From NCBI GenBank assembly GCA_963693305.1, contig OY855903.1, positions 27,948,455-28,012,454 of the forward strand: a stretch of DNA of 64,000 bases, given 5' to 3'. The translations under genes and the position numbers were made by a program. This document shows positions 57,354 through 64,000 of the stretch, piece after piece (the stretch's first letter is position 1; the number at the start of each line of letters is the position of its first letter). The notes under the pieces are model-generated. The model made no database searches. It worked only from the letters and a program-made list of their open reading frames with translations, and was not told where the DNA came from. The stretch comes from Meandrina meandrites (taxonomy: Eukaryota; Cnidaria; Anthozoa; Scleractinia; Meandrinidae).

Positions 57354-60300
57354 TTATTCAATTCTCGCTCGTTTTCTCGCTATGGCGTCTTCCACAGCCT
57401 TAAGTTCACGGAGCAGTTCTTCTCTCCTTGATGACGTGTTTGGAGTATTTGATTTGCCAGAAGCCGCTGGCTCCGCTGGTGAATCAACAGGCCGTTTCTC
57501 GGGTTTGTTAGTAGGCTGCGGCGTCACGGATGATGATACCACTTCCTTCACGGCCACTGGAGCGTCGGAGACTGGGGACGGATCACGTGGTCGCTTTTTT
57601 GACGCTGACTGTTTGTCAGTGCTGCTGTTGGCTTCAGGTCTTGACGATGGAGAATGCTGGGAAGGTTTAGCGGCGTCCGTACTGTCTGTTCGAGCTACAG
57701 ACTGCAACGAGAACAAACAAACACAAAGCTAGCAACACATTCTGTTCTATTGGTGACGAGAAAAGAACCGTCAGTGTTTTCAGTCTCGGACTGGAATGCA
57801 TCAAGCCTTATCAATAGGGGGACAAATACCAGTTGATGGCAAACTCCGGTCTTTGAAACCGGACTGAGCTTAAATTAGCTGATAAAAATCGTGAACTATT
57901 CGAGTGCTTCCCCGCCCTGCATTGTCCCATTTTAGTCAGTAAACAAATAATTTATTCTTCACCTGTCAACTTTAGACTTAAACGCTTAATTTGTTAGGTG
58001 CTTCTTTACTTCTTAACAAAACATGGAGACATTACCCGCCAGTGCTAAGTGTGATGAGCTGCAGTTCATACCTTATTCAAAGTGAGTTTAATATCTTTAT
58101 GCCCAGTATATCGAATGTTCCCGCTTGTTAATGGCACATTTTGTGCTTGGTTGAGTTGCTCCGCCTTAGGCGCTGCTCGGCGTGTTTTGGCCGGGTGTTG
58201 TTCATCTTCTGATTCGCTTCCAGTGTCGCTGCTTGCACTTGCACTGCTGCTTGACGAAGCACTGGATCGACGGCGCAACCCACCTCGCTCCCGTGTTGTT
58301 CGTGGAGAACTAGGACGAGCTAGCGCATGCTCCATACTATCAGCACTTGAAGAACGATCTCGTCTGAAAGTGAAAACATAAGCATGAGTTTGTGCACTTG
58401 TTTACAAAGCATTGCTACGCCAAAACCAGATATATAATTGATCCGATAAACTTTAAATGTGCTTAAGTGCATGTGTATCGTAGATATGAATTGGTCGATA
58501 CAGCTGAACCTGAGCTATTGGACACATTCTGTAGACGGACACTAAATCATGGTCCCCTCCTGTAACCAAACGTCTCGCCTGTTAAAGCAGACACGATTTC
58601 AGGCCTCAAGGGTTCCCGCTTACGGAAGGATCGACTGTAACGGTCTGTTTATATGGAGAAAAGTTGTCTCTATTATGAGGGTTACCCTCCATGTCGAGCC
58701 ACCCCGGTCGAGACAGTCGCTGCGAACCATTTTTATGAGACATCTCAAAGTTGGCTAGGGGGCAGGGTGACCCTGAAGGGGGGTGTCACTCGCGTCACTC
58801 GCTTGGAAGGCAGGGTGACCCTGAGGGGAGTGTCACTCGCTTGGAAGGCAGAGTGAGCCTGGGGAGCGAGCCAGCTATCTTTTATGTAAACGCTTTGGCT
58901 CTCTTGACTCGCCTACCAGGGACATGTCCAAACATACAGAGCATGCGTGAAACCGGTAGGGCCAATGTTTGGCTCGGTTAGCAGGGGCAACTTCTCTCAT
59001 ATAAACGCTCTGTAAAAGAAATGACTCGGGGTAGAGTGTAACCCTCGTACGGGAGGCAACTTTTCCTCGTATAGTAAGGCAACGTGGGCGATAAAAGTAT
59101 GAGCAACTTACGTTTTTGACTGGTCGGCTCGTCGTCGATCTTCATTCTGTAAACGAAAGCAGCATTTACTTTAAATACATTTAATGGGTGGTTTTGTTTT
59201 ACAAACATTGGCGTCGTGGCCTAGTGGTTAGGGCGCTGAACGTGTAATCCGGATTCCGGAGGTCCCGGGTTCAAATCCTCCTCCCTACCACAAGATCGAT
59301 TTGTGTTCGGTGGTCTCGAATTCAACTCCTCCATGCAGCCGCCAACAAGATAGGATTTTTAACAAGTTTCTGTTCTACTTTTAACATTAATTAGCACAGT
59401 GGTGCTAAATGCACTGACACTCAAATAAATTGATTTATTTCTTTACTATTAATTTTATTTTTTTAAATCATTGAAACAGCTTTTATTAAATGTTATTTTT
59501 AGCACTATCGTTCACATAACAGTACCACAAGCGAACGCACTACATGTCCGCACCACCCTTCAACACTGGCCTACTGATATTATCTGCAAAGTACTCACCC
59601 TTCCTCCCCGAGGTGATCGAGATCTTCTTCGTCTGTCAGGACTCCTTCCTCTTTGAGAATGATGTCCACGCTGCCGACTTCGTATAAACAACAGAAAAAC
59701 ACATCACAACATCACACAAGAGTAAGAATGAAACAAGACTATCACAACAGGGATGGAAACTAAAATTTCGGAGCGCTCACCATTTACTCGCCCAGTCTCC
59801 CAGCTCCACACAAACACAGATAACATTAAACACCCCCGCACCCCCCCCCCCCCCCCCACCTCCTCCGCCCACGAACATAGAGTATCCAACTTTAATTTTT
59901 AATCACGTTTGACACAGTTCCTTAGTTTAAGCTAGTTTAAGGAAGTTGACAAGGTTTCCGTTGAATTTCTCAGTTCATTTTCGAGGTCTCTTCATGATTT
60001 AACGATTATCAAGCGAAGCTATTTTTGTATGTTTGCGAACCATTAGCTGTGGACAATGTAGATTATTCTAAAGAGGAAAGTAGAAAGTTACGCTTATTTT
60101 GAATAATATATTCTGGAGCTGAAAATCCTACTCGCCAGACCGGGCGAGTGATCCGTGATTTGTACAGTTTTGACACTCGCCTGGACGAGTGGTCGAGTGC
60201 AAATGTCCAACCCTGGTCACACAGTCACTACATTAGGCAAACCGATTTCACGACATCCAGTTGGAATAACACACGTGAAAATATAAACAAACAACCAAAT

Positions 60301-63300
60301 TGCACGCCAAACATTAATAAGAACCGCATTACGAAAAATAACTGAAAGACCTGACAGTCAAGGGGGAATAAACGCCCAAAGGCTCTCAATATACAGAAGA
60401 TTTCTCGAACCCTCGGTTTCCCAAATCAATTTTTGCTTCCCTTGGATAGTACCTTTTGGCAATTTTATTCCCGATTTCTTGAAGCAATTTTCCGTTTCCC
60501 TCAAGATGGATTAGCCAGCATAGTCACACCGAGTGACACAGGGTAGGATATCGACCTACAACTCTGCCGAGACTAGACAGTAAAGACTCAATTTATTTTA
60601 AGAGAAATAACTTCAGCCAAAAGTGGTATTAACCTAGGCTGCATACATACCTGTAGGGGTCTTCCGGCGGCCGCACACCGCCTCCTCGACGAACCCAGCC
60701 AGACCCATAGGATTTTTCTATTCTGTCTCCTTTGCCATACTCATGGCGATTCCTGTTTTCTTTTATGTTACGATCAGATTCGACTGGCGGCGTTCGAGGC
60801 CCTGGATTGTCAGGGGACTGAGTTTTCAGCTTAGTAGGGCTTTTCTGAACAGGTGTAGGAGATTTTGATTTATTTGATTCAGATTCGGATTCGGAGGACA
60901 CGTTGGAAGCTTGTGCGGCACCTCTCTCTTCATCTTGTGCAGTCTTCGTCTCTCTAACGGGACTATTGCTGCTTGACGAGCTTGACCGATCACTCCCCGA
61001 AGATCGTGAACCAGATCGGGAACGTGATTTTGATCGGGAGCCAGAGCGTGAGCGTGATCGTGACCTGGAAGACGTTGGGGAAACCGAGCGAGACCGTGAG
61101 CGTGAGGCGGAGCGTGACGTGGAACGTGACTCTGATCCCGAGTGTGAACGTGATCGTGAGGAACGCGATGAATCTGAGGAAGAGGACGAAGACCGGCTAC
61201 GTGAACTACGCGAAGAAACCGAGTGGCGTTTAGGAGAAGTTGTTCTTTGCCAGGGATCTATCCATTCATCATTAGGGAGACGAGAACTCGAGATACCTAT
61301 TGCTTTTGGCTTAGATTTGTCCTTATCTTCAACTCCAGTTTCCTTGAAATCGTCTTTCTTCTCCGCTTCCTTTGATGTTTTGGTTACAGCACTTTCACTC
61401 CCTTCCTCAATTCTTTTCTTCCTTTCTTCGTCCTTGTTCTTTTTCTCGTCAGTTGTGTTTTTGTGTTGTTCCTTTAAAGCTGAAATCGTTTGCTCCGTTT
61501 GTTCAGCGTGACTCTCTTGTGTAACTTCACTGGCGTTTTTTCCTTCGCCGGCAACTGGAATTTCTTTCTCTTTCTCTTTCTCTTTCCCTTTATCCTTTTT
61601 CTTTTTGACTTTCTCCTCGCCTGTTTTTTCAGACTCTTTCGCAGGTTTTTTCGTCCGTTCTTTATCCCGTTCTTTAACAATTTCTTTCGCTTTTTCTTTC
61701 TGCTTCTCCTTTTCGCCGCCTTTTCGTCTACTTCGTCTGTCCCTACAAAAAATAGCCGATAATTTCACTGAGTTGGTTATTATGACATGCCATTACACCT
61801 GCAGTACTTATCAAATTCAACGGCGGTCGTTGTTCTTGGGCTAACATGTTTAACCATTCTCGTGAGCTTTGGCATGACCGGCTTTAGATTGCTCTCATGA
61901 CTTCGCGGATCAATCGTTTTATTACCTTTCTGGCGAAGACGACGGAGTGCGATAAGCCCTCTTTTTTCTCCTTTCACGATCCTAAAACATAAACAAACAA
62001 ATACATAGTCCATGAGATTATGTGCCAACAGTTTGAGAGAAGGCTGTAAAACACATTTGACCAATCAGTTATGATGAACACTATACTGTTCATAGCCCCT
62101 TTATTTTATTTTTCTCAACGCAAAATAAAGACGCCGAAAAGAAGAACCCTCGCATCATTCAAGGATTTGAGAACATAAATTGGCTGAAAGAAGTCTAAAA
62201 AACCGTTATAATTCATAATATATCTATTTACACGTAGGTTTTAAACAAAAAACGGACCAACAGATGCTGATTTGAGTTGTCTCTCCTCTCTTTAAATGAA
62301 TTCCTAGCAAAAAGCTAATAAGAAAGGCAGCTGGGTTTAGGAAAAACGTGCACTTGTTATAAAAGTTGCGAAAAGTAGAGGCTATGGTAGTTCTACTTTT
62401 CTTGCAACTTGCAACATAAATTTTGTTGCACTGCAGTTTGTGAAAATGGGGTGTTACATGTAAAGGTTTTTGGCAAATGGCAATGCAACGTTTGTGGTGT
62501 TGCACCGACGTTGCAAGGAAAATTGAATCGTGTAAAATGGCCTTTAAATACACAAGCGATCAATAAACAAGCGTCCCATACTCAAAGAAAGTAGGCACCG
62601 CTTGAGTGGAAGAGAATCGTTATGATTTTAGATAAAAACAACTGTTTTACAAACCCGATACTGGACAGGTGACGAATCTCTCTTGTCTCTCCACCGCGAC
62701 ACAATATCCCCTCCTTTCCGATTCCTGATGTCATCTTCTTCACAGAACATAGGGTCTTTTTCTAACCTGCTACGCATCATCTCACGCCGTCTCATCAGAT
62801 TTTCTTTGTCATTTTCATCCTCGTCGCCCTCAGCTGTGATGCCGAGAATCATACGCTTCTCCTCAAAATCAGCGTCTTCTTCCTTTCGCTTCTGGGCCGC
62901 TTTTTTAATCTGTTTACATTGGAAACTTGAATCATTACAACAGCAGATAGCTAAAAATCACATTTCACAGAACAGCACAGTTATTTAACAGAACACTGAA
63001 AGGTGTACAGTGTAGAAAGAATTCTAGCAATCGGTATTGTCATAAAATTCCGTGGGCAAAAACTGCATTCACAATGTTACAAGTAGTGGCATTATGTGGA
63101 TCCTGTGCACAGCTCAAGTAAGCAGGGCTTTAAACAATATCTATAGAGGGTGTGTCACAGCTGAAACACATTACGTTTCATGAAGATTTTATTTTGGTGT
63201 CAGACATGTTAACGTTTGCAACTTACTTCTTTTGCTAGTTTCAGTCCCCTCTCCCATGCAGTTTCTTTCTTCGGAGGAGCTACTGTCTCTGAGATGGGTT

Positions 63301-63875
63301 GTGTTCTGTCAGGCATTTCATCATCCTGCAAGAAAACTAACAAAGTTACTACAGCTGCATCTATACTAACTGGAATTTAACTCGTCAAGATGCAGGAATC
63401 TGCAATTAAGCATTTTATGCCATTTTTTTATAGAACATTAATTATATACCGCAGTATAAGATCAGCTCAAATAAGAAGCTAACAAGTACTTCTATTATCT
63501 TCCTCGCAAGAGTTAAAAGATATTAGATTAGCATTTGAGATCGATCAAAGTTGTTAAAACTGAAACAGACATCACTACTGATCAGTTTTAAAAGTACAGT
63601 ACTGCATCTCTTTCACACGTTGCAGTTTGCTCTGCAGTGCTCAATTGCTATCAATTGTTTGAACTTTCACGGCTTTGAAAGATGCATTTGCCAGCGTCAA
63701 CTGTAACATACGATACCTACAGGAAAGATTAGTTTGAGCTAACTTACCACCGGTCCGACATCCTGGTCTGGGAATGACGGCATCATCACCTCTGGATGGA
63801 CAGGGGGGACTACTGCTGGTACTTTGGGGAATGGGCTGGGGTACTGCCCGAGGTCAGGAAGCATTTGATAGGCAC
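57354..63875 (-). CDS. ZC3H18: ZC3H18 homologue, C-terminal part, 5' end outside the window
   Basis: Nine exons in transcript order: 63748-63875, 63227-63325, 62655-62909, 61926-61981, 60651-61742, 59599-59677, 59112-59146, 58072-58363, 57354-57701; in frame, 793 codons plus stop. Features in order: a Pro-rich stretch; ETAWERGLKLAKE and DADFEEKR, matching a conserved ZC3H18 block; a Lys/Glu-rich coiled-coil region; DEWIDPWQR; a long RS region (about 61000-61200); GHKDIKLTLNK; and the C-terminal REELL..LKAVEDAIARKRA helix. In vertebrates ZC3H18 bridges the nuclear cap-binding complex to the NEXT/exosome and export machineries; the same role here is inferred. The CCCH zinc finger should lie upstream of the window. 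The RS region gives a long antisense frame that is not a gene. Exon 59599-59677 uses an acceptor at GAAG because only that restores the RS frame. Confidence 0.88.
58641..59075. repeat. TIR repeat with internal tandem units in ZC3H18 intron
   Basis: ATATGGAGAAAAGTTGTCTC and GAGGGTTACCCT on the left are inverted relative to AACCCTCGTAC and GGCAACTTTTCCTCGTATA on the right. Inside, 58761-58874 is a short tandem array with units beginning GGCAGGGTGACCCTGA and containing GTGTCACTCGCTTGGAA (three partial copies). Confidence 0.6.
59210..59290 (+). repeat. tRNA-like sequence, SINE head or decayed tRNA
   Basis: GTGGCCTAGTGGTTAGGGCG matches an A box and GGGTTCAAATCC a B box, with the spacing of a tRNA. 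The acceptor ends (GGCGTCG and CTCCCTACC) do not pair well and the T stem is weak, so it is not a functional tRNA; a SINE head or tRNA pseudogene is more likely. It lies in a ZC3H18 intron. Confidence 0.5.
59748..60215. mobile_element. hAT-like TIR element, copy 2, in ZC3H18 intron
   Basis: Begins CAGGGATGGAAACTAAAATT and ends GTCCAACCCTG; shares ATTTCGGAGCGC, a C-run (59836-59857), CCAACTTTAATT and ATATATTCTGGAG with 29198-29974. It is shorter by about 300 bp, through internal deletion. The flanks share only ATCACA/GTCACA, so the target duplication is unclear. Confidence 0.7.
62402..62530. repeat. TTGCAA-rich repeat, copy in ZC3H18 intron
   Basis: CTTGCAACTTGCAACATAAA, TGGCAATGCAACGTTTG and GTTGCAAGGAAAATTG occur here; the last two, slightly diverged, also occur at 56430-56545. 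A dispersed noncoding repeat; ends not determined. Confidence 0.45.
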
Positions 63876-64000
63876 CTGTTTACATAATTATTTATTCAAC
63901 ACATTAGTTTATCTTTATTTATATAATAAAATACTGCATGTATTGTGATTAGCTGAGTATTATACAAGTTAACTCGAAACAAACTGACAAATAGAATGTC
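63876..64000. other. ZC3H18 intron running off the window
   Basis: AT-rich sequence upstream of the acceptor at 63876-63877 (minus). No further exon is visible before the window ends. Confidence 0.6.

Noticed and set aside
59210..59290. Functional tRNA gene
   Set aside because: A and B boxes are present but acceptor and T stems do not pair, so only a tRNA-like repeat is called.
60903..61511. 202-codon plus-strand frame rich in Glu, Arg and Asp
   Set aside because: It is the exact antisense of the RS region of ZC3H18, which is a spliced, conserved gene on the minus strand; RS codons give acidic/basic antisense frames by composition.

Overview
The window looks like nuclear DNA of a cnidarian, most likely a stony coral or close relative (inference). 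It is AT-rich, has split genes with GT-AG introns and no operon structure, encodes a metazoan cGAS-like Mab-21 protein, a KPNA2-type importin alpha, a chondroitin synthase and a ZC3H18 homologue, and is crowded with tRNA-derived SINEs, Penelope-like GIY-YIG fragments and short inverted-repeat DNA transposons. Species cannot be named from the sequence alone.

Layout. 1-7.4 kb holds only repeats: a 1.28 kb TIR element with a TTA duplication carrying a LINE 3' end, TIR/foldback elements, and a SINE with a 12-bp target-site duplication. 7460-9439 (+) is an uninterrupted 659-codon cGAS-like receptor gene. 11750-31996 (-) is a complete importin-alpha gene that I resolved into 24 coding exons (524 aa); its introns hold at least ten repeat insertions, including a 601-bp palindrome and a Penelope-like inverted duplication. 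36211-44779 (-) is a five-exon gene for a small single-pass membrane protein with Sel1-like repeats; its introns are largely transposon, including a 2.77 kb element with a perfect 9-bp duplication. 44.8-52.1 kb is gene-poor. 52111-55930 (+) is a two-exon chondroitin synthase (729 aa). 57354 to at least 63875 (-) is the C-terminal part of ZC3H18 in nine exons, continuing off the right edge; it converges on the chondroitin synthase gene.

The five genes have unrelated jobs: nucleotide second-messenger immune sensing, nuclear import, an unknown membrane role, proteoglycan synthesis, and nuclear RNA fate. I see no co-regulated system. The most notable points are the cGAS-like protein with an intact acidic triad and an unexplained C-terminal extension of about 130 residues; the 24-exon importin gene; the membrane Sel1 protein I cannot name; and many long inverted repeats in introns that would fold as double-stranded RNA when transcribed.
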